Assembly (NCBI RefSeq): GCF_004027225.2
Contig: NC_044282.2
Span: forward strand, 71,039,787-71,103,786
Direction: 5' to 3'
Length of the DNA: 64,000 nucleotides
Source of the DNA: Strigops habroptila
Lineage: Eukaryota; Chordata; Aves; Psittaciformes; Psittacidae
Of this stretch, positions 50,001 through 61,716 are shown in pieces; within the stretch, counting starts at the first letter, position 1; each line of letters begins with the position of its first letter. The position numbers and the translations under genes were made by a program. The notes below the pieces were generated by a model that ran no database searches, was not told the origin of the DNA, and was given only the letters and a program-made list of their open reading frames with translations.

Positions 50001-53000
50001 AACTAGGAAGAAAGGGAGGAGAAAAAAGTCCTATTTTCTTTGTCCCACCCTCCCCTAAAAAACAACAAACCCATACAATAGCATGAAAACATGCCTGAGG
50101 AGACATACTTGCAGTGTGTGTCTTGGCATTGAATGATACAGCTGAATCCCACAGATACACATCTCCTTCCAAGCATCATAACTATCTTTCTCCTCCCTGG
50201 GGAGCGCTTCCTGGAGAGCTGGCACAGCCCCGTGCTCTTGGGTCTCATCCTGGCTCTGCCCCAGGCTTCTTGTGGAAACATCTCTTGAATCTTTCTATGA
50301 AATGAAGAGGTTGTGTCTTGTCTTTTTTCTTTTCTAGCTTGTCAATTTGATATGTGAACTCAAGCTTAACTGCTACTCGCTGTCAGAGCAGAGTCTGAGA
50401 GTAACAGTGGCTCTGGTTGCTGTATCCATCCTAATAGCAATAATATTAGTCTAGTGCTGAGCAGGTAGAGGTTCAGCAGTACTAGAGCTTAAGCTTTTAA
50501 TGATTGTCTGTAATGAAAATTCAATGGCCATCAGATTCCTTCCAGAGGGAGGGACGCCTTAGGGAGAGATGGATGCGTACCCTGCTACTGCTTGTAGAGT
50601 GTTTGGCCAGGCTCAACGTACACCCGTGTGCAGAGGCAGCCCCTGCTATTGCACACCCTCTTGTGGCTTGTAGCAACAGTGGCTGCCCTGTAGCATTGCC
50701 TGGGTGGGGACAAAAAGTCCAGTTTCACAGGGATCCCCAGGAATGCAACCCTATTAATAAGGGGTTGGATATTATGGTATCATCTAGTTGAGCCCATAGG
50801 AGAGATCGTGATAGTGTTATGCTGGTGAGTGGGGAAAAAAAGGGATAACTTTTTGTGTGTGTATGCATGTGGTGTCCTGCCTGACTGCAGCAAATTGTAA
50901 TTTCAGATTGTGTTTTTGTTTTGGTGTCAGCTTCTATTTGTACCAAGGATGAAGACCCCGGGGGTAAATCAGGCCCAGCTCTGGGCTGATGTGGTTTCTA
51001 GTGGACACGCTGAAGGCAAAGCATGGTTAGGAACAGTTGAGCAGATGCCGGACCACATTGTTCAAGGGCTAGATTGTAATTTGCCCTATTGGGAAAGCAG
51101 TTGTGCTGCTTGGTCTAATCCTGGACCAAATTATAGTGCCTACATTTGGTCTTTTCCTGGAAGTCTGGAGTCCCTGCGGCACGTCCCAGTTACATGTTGC
51201 ACAGTGGTTGGTAACTGCTGGGGACAGGACCTCTCTGAGCAAAGCAGCTCAGTCTCTGTGCCAGCAGAGATGTGGTGCAGTGGATTTCCACACCCCTAAG
51301 CTGGGGAAAGCCAGGGCTGCCATCCTGGCCACCCGTGTCATGTGTGGCAGCTTGTTTCTCAGTAGTCTCACTGCAGAGACCCATAGCATAGGGACAGGAA
51401 GGGATAAGCTTGCTGGCCAGGCTGGTTTTATCCCGAAATCATGTCTTTTAGCTCCCTAGTCCATAGAAGAAATAATTGAGGCGGGCTGATGACTTCTGTT
51501 CCTGCACACCCAGTTCTGCCCCAAGACTTCAAGAGTCTGAGACTCACTGTGGACCTGATTATATTGCACCTCCTGTCTTGTCTTTCAAATGCTACCAGCT
51601 GATAGTGTTCCAAGGCTCTTTGCCTCTTTCAGCCTCAACGGACTTTGGTCCCTTCTGCTTTGTGTATTTTGTGGGTCCTGCTGCAGCTCTAGGTCATACA
51701 GTGGTGTTCTGCTCCAGCCCAACCTCATCTTTCACCATCTTTCTCCTGACAGCAGGAAAAATCTGCTCTTGCCCATTAGGAACTGTAAGTAACCCCAATA
51801 ATGCTTTTTATGCTCTTCTTTTGTGTCAGGTGGAAGCTGTACCCCCGGGTGCTCAGGGACGTGTCAGTGATGGACCTGTCGACCTCAGTCCTGGGGCAGA
51901 GGATCAGCATGCCAATCTGTGTTGGAGCCACTGCCATGCAGCGCATGGCTCACGCCGATGGAGAGACAGCTACTGCTAAAGGTGAGCCACGCAAAGCCCC
52001 CTTCAGTGATGTAGAGATGAACAGAATGATGCTGGGCCTGCTAGTTGTGAAGCCTGGTTTGGTTTCTTGATGCTGTGGCCAGGATGGGTTTGAGCTGCTG
52101 CTCAGAGTGATCAGGTTGATTTTTGGTTCTGGTTTTTTACTGTTTTCCATTGACTGTTTTGTGTAGAGGTTCTCCCTCGCTATGGAATAGGGATGAGAAA
52201 CGCAGTGTGTAAGAGGGGAATCATTTGCAACACACAAAATTGAAAATGGGTTCTGTCTATATATCTTTCTCTACGTTCTATGAATATAACTATATATATT
52301 GTCACAGCAACCTTCTTCCTGTTTGTTAGAGAACTGCTTCTAGAAATTCAGAAGCCTTTGATTGTCTGGGATATATAATTCATAGAATCACGGAATGGTT
52401 TGGGTTGGAAGCAACCTTAAAGCTCATCCAGTTCCAACCCCTGCCACGGGCAGGGACACCTTCCACTAGACCAGGTTGCTCCAAGCCCCTGTGTCCAACC
52501 TGGCCTTGAACACTGCCAGGGATGGGGCAGCCACAGCTTCTCTGGGCACCCTGTGCCAGCGCCTCAGCACCCTCACAGGGAAGGATTTTTTCCTAATGTC
52601 TAATCTAAATCTTGTTTTAATCTAAATCTAAATACTTGTTTCAAAGAGAGCTCTTTGAGAGCATCCCAGGGAGCCAGTGAGATGCTGCAAAAAGATGTTA
52701 CCTAAAAGGCTGTGAGAAATGGGATGTTAACCCCAATTGAGATGTGAAACTGTTTCCTGCTCCTTTAACCCACTGCAGAATGATACAAACCTGAGAAAGA
52801 GGTCACAGGGTGTGCCTGTTGCATGCAAAGAGCACTGGGCTGTGCATTTCAGTGCTCCAGCACTGAATGGAAAGGGATAAAAAACCTAGACAGGCAATAT
52901 TTAAAAAATAGTAAATCCTGTACATGCTTGAGCTATTCATCTAACAGCATTTCCATGACCAATGCAGCAAATGCTGGCATGAAGTGAGTCTCATTACCTG

Positions 53001-56000
53001 CTCTGCAGTGGGAGCTGGTCTCAATTCCCATTAAAAAGCCCCATCGCTGCGGTGTGCACCGTGATGGGCAGCACAACCCCAGCAGCAATCTCTGCAAAAG
53101 CACAACTCTCCATCTTTATAGTATTTTTAGACACATTTTTTCCCCTTTCCCAGGAGATTTATTAGGAAGCCAAAGATTTTATGCGTATTGTACGTGCCGG
53201 CGTGTTCCACACGGTGGAGCTCAAATACCTTGAATTGGTTTGTGAAGCGGTGTCCGGTGATGTCCTGCCCTTCAGCAGCTCTTGAGCATCATTTCTGACC
53301 CAGGTTATGCTGGGAACCCTGAAGCATTCCACTATTAAGTGCAAATGTCTTAATGCAATGTTTAGAGCAAGATTTGAAACACACAAAATTCAGATGTTCT
53401 TTACCAAAAATTCCCGCCAATGCTACAGCCTGGCCACGTTTTCAGGCATAAATCCCTAACGACACATAAAGCCGAGTGGCACAATGAGGCTGACTACCAG
53501 GGCTGAGTTATCATTGTGGTAGATAATTTTGGAACTTCCTGGCTTTTGTGAACTTATGTTTTCATATGTTAACATCTGATTATTTCATTTAGTGTCTTTG
53601 GGTTTTCCAGTTAGGAGAGCTTGGTGGATGGACGGCAGTTTGAATGTGGGATCAAATAAAAACATCTATTGGAGTTGGTAAATTTTTAGTAAATCGCTTT
53701 CAAAGATGAGAGTAATTCAAGTTGCACCTTCTGCATTGTATTAGTGTTTCTTGTAGCAAAAATACACTTCAGTTTTGTGCTCTGTTAGAGGTGGAGTGGG
53801 GTCTTCAGTGCCAAGCGTTTGACCTTCTAATATGACAGGGATTAGCCATAAAGTACATGTCTGGCTTAAAGTTCCCTTAATCTTGGAACATTTGGGATCA
53901 GGGGGTTTGCCACATCCAACTTGTCTTAAACTCTGTGATACTGATGAAATATAAGCGAGTGGATTGTTGGTTGCTTTGTGATTTACACAAGGTGAGAAAG
54001 TCTGATCCATAGTCTTGTGGCCTTTGCAAAGCCTGGTGTACTTCATAAGCTTGACTTTTGGTTCAGGTGTGTAGGTGGTGCCTTGCTGCTGTGATGATCC
54101 TTGGAAAGGATCCATGTTTCATAGAGTCATAGAACGGTTTGGGTTGGAAGAGACCTTAAAGATCATCTAGTTCCAATCCCCTGCCATGGGCAGGGGCACA
54201 GTGTGGTCTGAATCTTGCCCGTTCCCTGCCAGTGCCTTAGCTCATGTTGGGGGACAAAGCAGCTGCCCGAAGGAGAACCCACTTGTGTGTGTCTGGGCAC
54301 CATTAGATAGGTGCCACAAGCCACACGTCTGCCTTGTTGGGGTTAAACCCCAAGACATAACCCTGGGTTTACACCATCCTTACCTGCAGAGCAAGGTGGT
54401 GCAGGGAGCAGAAACAACTCCTTCCCCTGCCTCTTTGTACCATGAGACCAATGCCTGGTCCTGCCAAGGAATTCCCTTCAGTGACAGTGTTTTGCTTTGA
54501 ACGATCTCCTCTTCCAGCAGGTTTTCCACACGTGGCAGCGTAAATGTTCTCTCTGGGAACAAGGGCATGTCATGGTGTCTCTCAGCAGGCAAAACTCCCA
54601 GCTCTCACTCTGGGGCTCGTCAGGGCTTTGCGAGCTGCTGCTCCTCAAGGGATGCTCTGCCCCAGTGACCAAGCTGGTGGAGAGGAATGTGTATCTTACC
54701 AAAACAGGCCAAAGTCTGGCAGCTCCCCTCAAACACACCTTCATTGACAATTCTGTTTCATTAGTAACGGATCTTTCTGGGGAAAACTGTTCTGTTGTAA
54801 GTTTAAAAGCTGCTGGTGACAGGCCATCCAACACAACTTTGCTTATTCCAAAGGTTATCTAACTCCACTCTGGGCAGAATAAACTGTAGTCCTGGTCAGA
54901 ACTTGCACAGCTTCAAATCCAGATGTTGGATTTAGTTATACTTCTGTTGGCTAGATTTAAAAACAACAAAAAGAAAAACTATTGCCCATATAGGCTGTAA
55001 TGAGGTCGCTCCTCAGTTTTCTTTGACATACCCAAATGGACCAGGAGACCCTGTGGAGGAAGCTCTCTTGTCTTTGACACAATTTCGTGGACCTTGGCAG
55101 TTGTTGACCACTTGTTGAACACAGATTGTTGTTGGTTGACCACTTTTCCCAGGTCTGTCTTCAAGTACATTCCCAAGCATTTTAGTTATAATTCATCAGT
55201 TTATGTTGCAATTTTCCAAAGAATGGATTTTCTGTTCAGTAGAAACTGAAAAATTGGGAGGAAAATTGTTTTGGATTAACTAAAATGTTTAATTTGATCC
55301 AAAACACAATGTTTTATTGCATTTTCCTACCAGCTAATGCTTTTTGCCATAGGTCTGTTTTGAGACAAAAGTGTTAGTTCAGAAGAAAACATTTCCATGT
55401 TGAAAATATCAACACATGACATTTTGACTTAGGTGAATTTTTCTCATCATTCCCACTCCAATTTCAACCTCTCGAACTAAAAACATTTGCCAAATTTGAT
55501 GAATAATCTCAGCCACCATTAAAGAGCAAAGGGCTCTTCTCTAAACACTTTTCAGCAGGACTCTTCTGATTCTCCATGGCTTATTTTTTCTTGCTTGTCC
55601 ATTAGAAGATTCACTATTCATTTGCCATCCCAACTTTATCTCTGCTTAGAATCATAGAATCACAGAATGGTTTGGGTTGGAAGGGATCTTCAAAGCTCAT
55701 CTAGTCCAACCTCCTGCAATGAGCAGGGACATCTTCAATTAGATCAGGTTGCCCACAACCACGTCCATCCTGGCCTTGAATGTCTCCAGGGATGGGGCAT
55801 CCACCACCTCTCTGGGCAACTTGTGCCAGTGTTTTACCACCCTCACTGTAAAGAATTTCTTCCTCACATCCAGCCTGAATCTCCCCTCTTTTAGTCCAAA
55901 ACCACCACCCCTCATCCTATAACAGGCACTGATACAAAGTCTCTCCCCTCCTTTCTCACAGGCCCCTTTTAAGAACTGAAAGGCTGCAATAAGGTCTCCC

Positions 56001-59000
56001 GGGAGTCTTCTCTGCAGGCAGCACTCCCTGCAAGTGCTCCTTAGATAGGTCCCACCTTCAAGTACACCAAAGCAAACCCTTGTGTGCCAGCTGCTTAACA
56101 AGAAATAGCAACTTTTTGAAACCTGAATCAATGATAATCAGATTTGTAGCATTATTTTACCAAGCTTTCTATTCTGATTACGTGGCTGCTAATCACACGC
56201 TGCTATCTTACCTACCGATCGCCTTATGTTCTTGTGGTTTAGCCCAGAAGCAGTATTGCAATACCCGACTTCTGTGACTTGCTGAAGATCAGGTGGAACA
56301 GCCTGACCGTTTTCTTGGCCTGATCTCTTGAAAGCTTTGACTGGTGGTTGCTCAGACCTGATGTTTTGATGTTTACCCTCTGCAATTGCTTTTTAGACAG
56401 CTTTCTGAGTTACTGCTGACGCATGAAGGGTTTCAGCATCACCTGCGATGTGATGGCAGCATTTGCTTTGCCAAATGGAGAATAGGAATAGTGACTGAAA
56501 AGCCTTTTTTCCCTGTTTTAGTTGAGTTACTGGCAGCTCTATAATTTCCACTAGAGAGGAAGGAACACCTTTGTTCCTTTGGCTCTTAACAGACTTCTGC
56601 CATGCTTTTTGTTTGCTCTGGTGCTGCTGAGCATCTGAATTCAGGTTCCTTGTGCTCATTGCACACGTGATGAGCACAGTCACAGAGTGACTTGCAATCT
56701 GTTGCTTTTTGTGCTCAGCTACAGCGAAAATAGCAGGACTTTGTACCTATGCTTCATAGAAACACAGAATGGTTTGGACTGGAAGGGATCTTAAAGCTCA
56801 TCCAGTGTCCACGGGGAGGGACACCTTCCACTAGAGCAGGTTGCTTCAAGCCCCTGTGTCCAACCTGGCCTTGAACACTGCCAGGGATGGGGCAGCCACA
56901 GCTTCTCTGGGCACCCTGTGCCAGCGCCTCAGCACCCTCACAGGGAAGAACTTCTGCTTAATGTCTAATTTGAATCTTCCTTCTGTCAGTTTAAAGCCAT
57001 TCCCCCTTGTCCTGTCACTACCTGCCCTTGTAAAAAGTCCCTCTCCAGGATACTTGTAGGCCCCTTTAGGTGTTGGAAGACTGTTTTAAAGTCTCCCTAG
57101 AGCCTTCTCATCTCCAGGCTGAACAAGCCCAGCTCTCTCAGCCTGTCCTCACAGGAGAGCTTCACCTGCTACCTATATGCTGTTCCCCAAAAGCATTAAT
57201 TTTAAGGTATGGCTGCTTCAAAGTCATTAAGAGGACAATGTTCACGTAGGACAACATGGCCTGGACTGACCTGTCCCTGACTCCCCCCCAGACACCATCG
57301 TGGCCAAGGGGACTTTCTGATGCAAGTGTACACGGGCAGTCTGGCACAACAGCCCTCCTAAGAGCAGCCAGATCCATTCTGGCCACGTGTATCTTTCCCT
57401 GCTGCCTCCAGCCTTCCCGCACATCTGACACAGTGCGTTGTGTCAACACAAGGATTGTAGGCACAACTCGCACGCAGTGTTTTGTAAGGGGTGAGTGAGG
57501 TAAGGCCAGGCAGGGGATTTCTCAGCCAAGCGTCATTCGTCAAGAGAGTGATGTTAAGTACTTTAAACAACTCTGTTTCTTAGGAGATGCAGCTCCAAGA
57601 ACGTAGCTACTTCTCTTGAGAAATACCACCGTGCCAGAAGGACATCGCGTTGGTTCCCAGTAATGTCCTCTGGCCCCTAACCTGGGGTCAGTGGATTCAG
57701 GAAGAATGACCACAGTGGGGCAGCTGGGCTGCATGCTTCTGAGGTATCCCTAAAAGGGAAATGATGGGAATTTGCACAGCTAAAGAAAAATAGGAAGTTC
57801 CCATTGCTATACAAGGTAACCCGGACTAGATATACAAGAACTGGGCTCTTCTCCAGTGTCCTCCCCTCAAGTATGTTGCTGCTGGGTTGCCCACAGGGAC
57901 AAACTCCATACCCTTCCTAAACCAGTCAGCAAAGTGATGTCCCATCAGAAGAAGACTGAGATTTCAGGGTGAAAAAGGGCCTAAAAACGGTTACCGCTCT
58001 GTTCTCCTGTGGACTTCCCAAGCAGCTCCTGTCCCATGGTCTGCTTGATTTGTTGCTATGTAAAATACTTCCGAATTCCCCAAGAATGAGGAAGGCCCCG
58101 TCTTATCAAGGTCTGTATTCTGTGGTGAGAAGGTACGTCCTTGCTTGTGGCTTCCCTAAGTGCAAGGAGGCAGCAGTGGGGCTGAGAAACCTGCACATGG
58201 AACAAAGGTGGTGAAGCTCCCCTTTCCTAGGAACCCCACCATATCCCAGTTCTAGCTGCATCTAGCCCTGAAACAAGGTGGAGAACAAATAACTAAAAGC
58301 TTTATCATCCTGATATCGAAAACTTCCCCAGCTTCTTGTGTGTGGCTACTGCTGTGCTCTCTGCACTGTCACTGACCTCAGTGAGAGCCTGAGGTGTGTA
58401 TAAAGGTGGATGTATGCTTTGGGCAATGCTTGGAGTTAAAAGAAGACCTGGGTGGGGAGGAAAGAAAGACTAAAAGCAATCTGAAATGGCATGAGGAAAG
58501 GCTGGTTTACAAAAATCCGATGTTTAAACTCTGGCAAATGTCACAGATTGCTACAAGAGCATCCTGTGGGAATACGGATCTAGTAGTACTGATTTACAAT
58601 AATAAACAGAGGTATTTGCAGCACCCCAAAATTGAAGTGTAAAATATAGTTGCTGGAGGAAATGAATTGCTTCTGTTTTCTTCCACTGCAGCTAAATATG
58701 CAAGAAGTGGAGTATATTTTTAGCAAAACCTGATTTGAGGTAAGAAGGAAAAATAGAACCTGGCAACACTTCAGGCCTATGTATCATGTGTTTGAACGCC
58801 TAGAAAACTGTCAAAATAAGCTTTGAAATGATCAAGATAAAGCACAGATCAACCAAAACTGGAATCTCTAAAGCTTGGAAAGCTTTTGTGTGTGTGAACT
58901 TTGCATTTGACCACACGGATCCAAACTACACGTGTCGAGCTGGCACTGGACCAGCGGGTTGATAACTGTACAGGGCAGGGGAATGCTGTGAGTGCGCCTT

Positions 59001-61716
59001 CCTGACAGTGCCATAACCCAGCCTGGGATGGTTGAACTCTGATTGAACCAAACCACTTAAATCTAACCTTAAATAAGATGAAAGCATTATTTTCTCTATT
59101 GCTACGTATGCAGTTGAAAGGGTACAGTGTTCTATTGTGTTTTAAATCTTCTATTCACCCAATAGATTTTACTGTGCAGTTTCTATTGTAATTTTTGCTT
59201 CTTGTGTCCGTAGGGCTATAGAGGTTGAGGATAAAAGGAAGAATGGAAATAAATGGCTACCTACAGGCAGATTGAACCGTAACATTTACATTTCCCCCTT
59301 ATCTGATCTAAGGGTTTTGCAATTGCTGGGTTAGCGACTCTCCCTCTCATTCATGAACTTGTATTTGACAGCGCAACAGGAATGTGGATCCCTTGTTTCT
59401 TAGCATCACTTGATGGACTTGATTTACCAAACCACTTACTGCAGGATTTGCAATAACCAACCACAGCTGATTTTTAACAGGACTTTAGAATCAGAGAATC
59501 AGAGAATCACAGAATCAACCAGGTTGGAAAAGACCTCTAAGCTCATCAAGTCCAACCTCTACCCCAGCACTGCCAAGGCCACCACTAACCCATGGCACTG
59601 AGGGCCTCATCTGCATGGTTTGTGAACATTTCCAGGAGCAGTGACTCCAGCACTGCCCTGGGCAGCCTGTTCCAATGCCTGAGCACCCTTTGGGGAAGGA
59701 ATTGTTCCTCAGCTCCATCTAAACCTCCCCTGGTGCAGCTTGAGGCTGTTTCCTCTTGACCTGTCACTTGTTACTTGGGAGAGAGACCAGCCACCTCCTG
59801 GCTCTATCTTCCTTTCAGGTAGTTGTGGAGAGAAGAGCATTCAGTAAGCATGGCTTCTTTAGAAGCAGCTCATTTCTAGGTACTTAATCTGTGAGAGGGA
59901 ACTATTTTCAGTAATTTTAAAGGAAGGAATGAAAAGGCTTCAATGTGGCAAGTTTGGGGTCATTGCTTCTCTATTTGCAGTGATTGAAAGCTGCCTGGTG
60001 GCCCTGGGAGGGTGTAACCAATTTGTTTGAATAAGCTGTTCATAAGTTTCCACTCTAAGAGACTTGTAATCCTTATTTAATAAAATGTTGTCATAAAGAC
60101 CACTTTTTAATTCCTCGATGGGCTGGAGATGACGTTTAGAAACAGAGCTCCATTTACATTACAAATATGCATACTGCGGTAGACCAAGAAAAAGAAGGCT
60201 TTCTATAATATTTTTGAGTTTTACAGTGTGTTTTCCTTTATTTTACATTAAGTGACAGATTACTCCAAGAAGAATAAGTGATAGATTCATAAAGATACAG
60301 CTGTATGAGGTTAGCTGGTGTACAGTGCAGCCTGGGTTGGCAATCACCCCCAGGGAGGTGGCTGGCACAAGCCTGTGGCTGCTTGACCCCATCTGGGATT
60401 GTTCAGTGACATCTAACCATGGGGCTTCCCATGCCTGGGGAGTGATTCCACTCCACAGCCTTTGGAAGGTAAAGGAGAGGCCAAAACACACCGGGCATGA
60501 GCACCCATTGCTTTAGCTTCAGTGAAGACTTTGGTGACCACTTGTCTGTTGTACCTGCTCATCTCTCTATTTACTTTTGGGGTATTCCGGATGGAGACTG
60601 TCACTTAGGATGCATTTCTCCCGTTCTTTTGAGATCAGAACTTCTACTTTTTATCAGCAGAAGTGTTAAGCTTTATGTATGGGATCACACGATGGATGTG
60701 GGGCTCCCCTCCTTCAAGCCATGAGACAGAGCAAAAGTGTTCAAGCAAAGAACAGTGGAGCTTCCCCCTTGAGTCTTTAAATAAGGTTCTCTGTTGGACT
60801 GTGTCCTCCTGTTTTATTAAGCCCTGAAATTCCCTGTAGGGATGAATACAGGCATTTACTAGAACAGCACTTCAAGAAATATAGGTATAATGCTAGTGAA
60901 CATCTTGGGGGTGGGACAAAGCAACTAAGGGAGTGTGTGTGGAGCACTGAAGAGCAATGATGTCAAGAATGACAGATTCAAAACACCAATCTGCAGCAAT
61001 GTGGCACTGTTCAAAAAGTTGGAAGCCTTAAATCCATATCCTTATTTCTTTAGATCATTTAAAACTGTGCATGTGTGCGTAGGTCCTTATCTTATGTGTC
61101 GAAATGCCTAACAAGTGGTAGCCAGACACGTGGGGCTTACAAACAAACAGGCTTCCCTTAGAATAAAGAATTATTAATAATGCTTAGGCTTAGTTTGATT
61201 ATAATATCTTTTATTTCCAGCATTGGAGCAGTCACCAGGAATTTGCCTGTAAACACAGAGAATAAACCAGAGAAGGCTCACAGCAGCCCGCCACTGCTAG
61301 TAACTGCTATCAGTGTTGCATTCCCTGCAAGGCTGAAAGCACGTTAACACTGAGGAAGGCAGGGTGAGATTACAAGCACTGACATGCTCTGATGAGCCAA
61401 GTGCTCCTGTTCAGAGAATCTTGGATAATCTCAAACATAACCCTGTGTTCCTTCCTCCAGCTTGCCAAGCAATGGGGACGGGGATGATGCTGAGCTCCTG
61501 GGCCACCTCTTCCATTGAAGAAGTGGCTGAAGCAGCTCCATCCGGCCTTCGCTGGCTGCAGCTCTACGTGTACAAGGACCGGGAGGTTACCAAATCCCTT
61601 GTGAAGCGCGCGGAGCGAGCAGGATACAAAGGGATCTTCGTGACGGTGGACACGCCGTTCCTCGGCAGGCGCTTCGACGACGTGCGCAACAAGTTCCAGC
61701 TCCCTCCCCACCTCAG
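43961..61716 (+). CDS. HAO1: Hydroxyacid oxidase 1 (glycolate oxidase), 5' part, exons 1-3
   Basis: An FMN-dependent (S)-2-hydroxy-acid oxidase of liver peroxisomes. It oxidises glycolate to glyoxylate with O2, releasing H2O2. The coding exons here are 43961-44097, 51830-51981 and 61461-61716, all bounded by GT-AG, and together give 181 residues plus two bases of the next codon. The human protein has 370, so the rest of the (beta/alpha)8 barrel and the C-terminal peroxisomal signal lie past 64,000. Alignment to human HAO1 from memory needs no gaps. The active-site residues Tyr26, Trp110, Tyr132 and Asp160, and the loop residue Arg167, are all present, as is the FMN-contacting segment [10 protein letters not shown]. 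The catalytic His260 and Arg263 fall outside the window. HAO2 is less likely given the close match and the TMX4 neighbour. Confidence 0.96.
44098..51829 (+). other. HAO1: HAO1 intron 1
   Basis: A 7.7-kb phase-2 intron, donor GTAGGA and acceptor tttgtgtcag. No CR1 copy was found in it, unlike the next intron. A G10 run lies at 44,673-44,682. All open frames here look like chance, including one that runs into exon 2 in another frame. Confidence 0.88.
51830..51981 (+). CDS. HAO1: HAO1 coding exon 2
   Basis: Encodes residues 46-96 and one base of A97. It reads [10 protein letters not shown], then [10 protein letters not shown] and the FMN-site strand [14 protein letters not shown]. The donor is GTGAGC. 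A longer open frame across this exon in another frame is only a shadow. Confidence 0.96.
52380..52614 (-). mobile_element. CR1 LINE 3' fragment, antisense to HAO1
   Basis: It has a clean terminus 'catagaatcacggaatggtt' followed by 'ctgccacgggcagggacacc', 'ccttgaacactgccagggat' and 'gcctcagcaccctcacaggg'. The inner block is nearly identical to the copies at 10.9 and 56.8 kb, pointing to one recently active group. Confidence 0.95.
54120..54201 (-). mobile_element. Very short CR1 3' end, antisense to HAO1
   Basis: Only about 80 bases of the terminus remain, from 'atagagtcatagaacggttt' to 'ctgccatgggcaggggcaca'. It is strongly 5'-truncated. Confidence 0.9.
55649..56030 (-). mobile_element. CR1 LINE 3' fragment, antisense to HAO1
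   Basis: One of the longest copies (~380 bp). It opens 'agaatcatagaatcacagaa', passes 'caacctcctgcaatgagcag' and 'ctctgggcaacttgtgccag', and ends near 'aataaggtctcccgggagtc'. Its variant 'tcctgcaatgagcagg' marks a third group, distinct from the two common ones here. The 130-residue reverse frame over it is CR1 tail sequence. Confidence 0.95.
56754..57160 (-). mobile_element. CR1 LINE 3' fragment, antisense to HAO1
   Basis: This ~400-bp copy runs from 'catagaaacacagaatggtt' to 'gcctgtcctcacaggagagc'. Its first third has lost a few bases relative to the copies at 52.4 and 62.5 kb, reading 'catccagtgtccacggggag'. It includes the region coding near the end of the element ('ccccttgtcctgtcactacc'). 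Confidence 0.95.
59487..59800 (-). mobile_element. CR1 fragment of an older group, antisense to HAO1
   Basis: It opens with repeated 'agaatcagagaatcagagaa', then 'caggttggaaaagacctcta', 'ccaccactaacccatggcac' and 'ctgggcagcctgttccaatg'. It belongs to the same older group as the scrap at 12.5 kb. The octamer-like terminal repeats are well kept. Confidence 0.92.
61461..61716 (+). CDS. HAO1: HAO1 coding exon 3
   Basis: Encodes residues 97 (completed here) to 181 plus two bases of R182. It contains [12 protein letters not shown] (Trp110), [10 protein letters not shown] (Tyr132), F-V-T-V-D-T-P (Asp160) and R-R-F-D-D-V-R-N (Arg167), all key residues of the FMN-dependent alpha-hydroxy-acid oxidases. 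The exon is much more GC-rich than the flanking introns. The donor is GTAGAT. Confidence 0.97.

Larger units (their letters stand above)
51982..61460 (+). other. HAO1: HAO1 intron 2
   Basis: A 9.5-kb phase-1 intron with donor GTGAGC and acceptor ttcctccag. It holds five CR1 fragments, all on the opposite strand to the gene (52.4, 54.1, 55.6, 56.8 and 59.5 kb). No other gene is recognised between them. Confidence 0.9.

Noticed and set aside
51476-51979. A 167-codon + frame covering HAO1 exon 2
   Set aside because: It is in a different frame from HAO1 and its upstream part is intron; no domain is visible.
55102-55147. Near-repeat of TTG(G)TTGACCACTT, suggesting a nuclear-receptor element
   Set aside because: Only two imperfect copies within an intron and no consensus spacing, so there is too little to call a site.
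55739-56131. A 130-codon reverse frame with a plausible protein look
   Set aside because: It is the sense translation of the CR1 tail, including the untranslated end, in a truncated copy.
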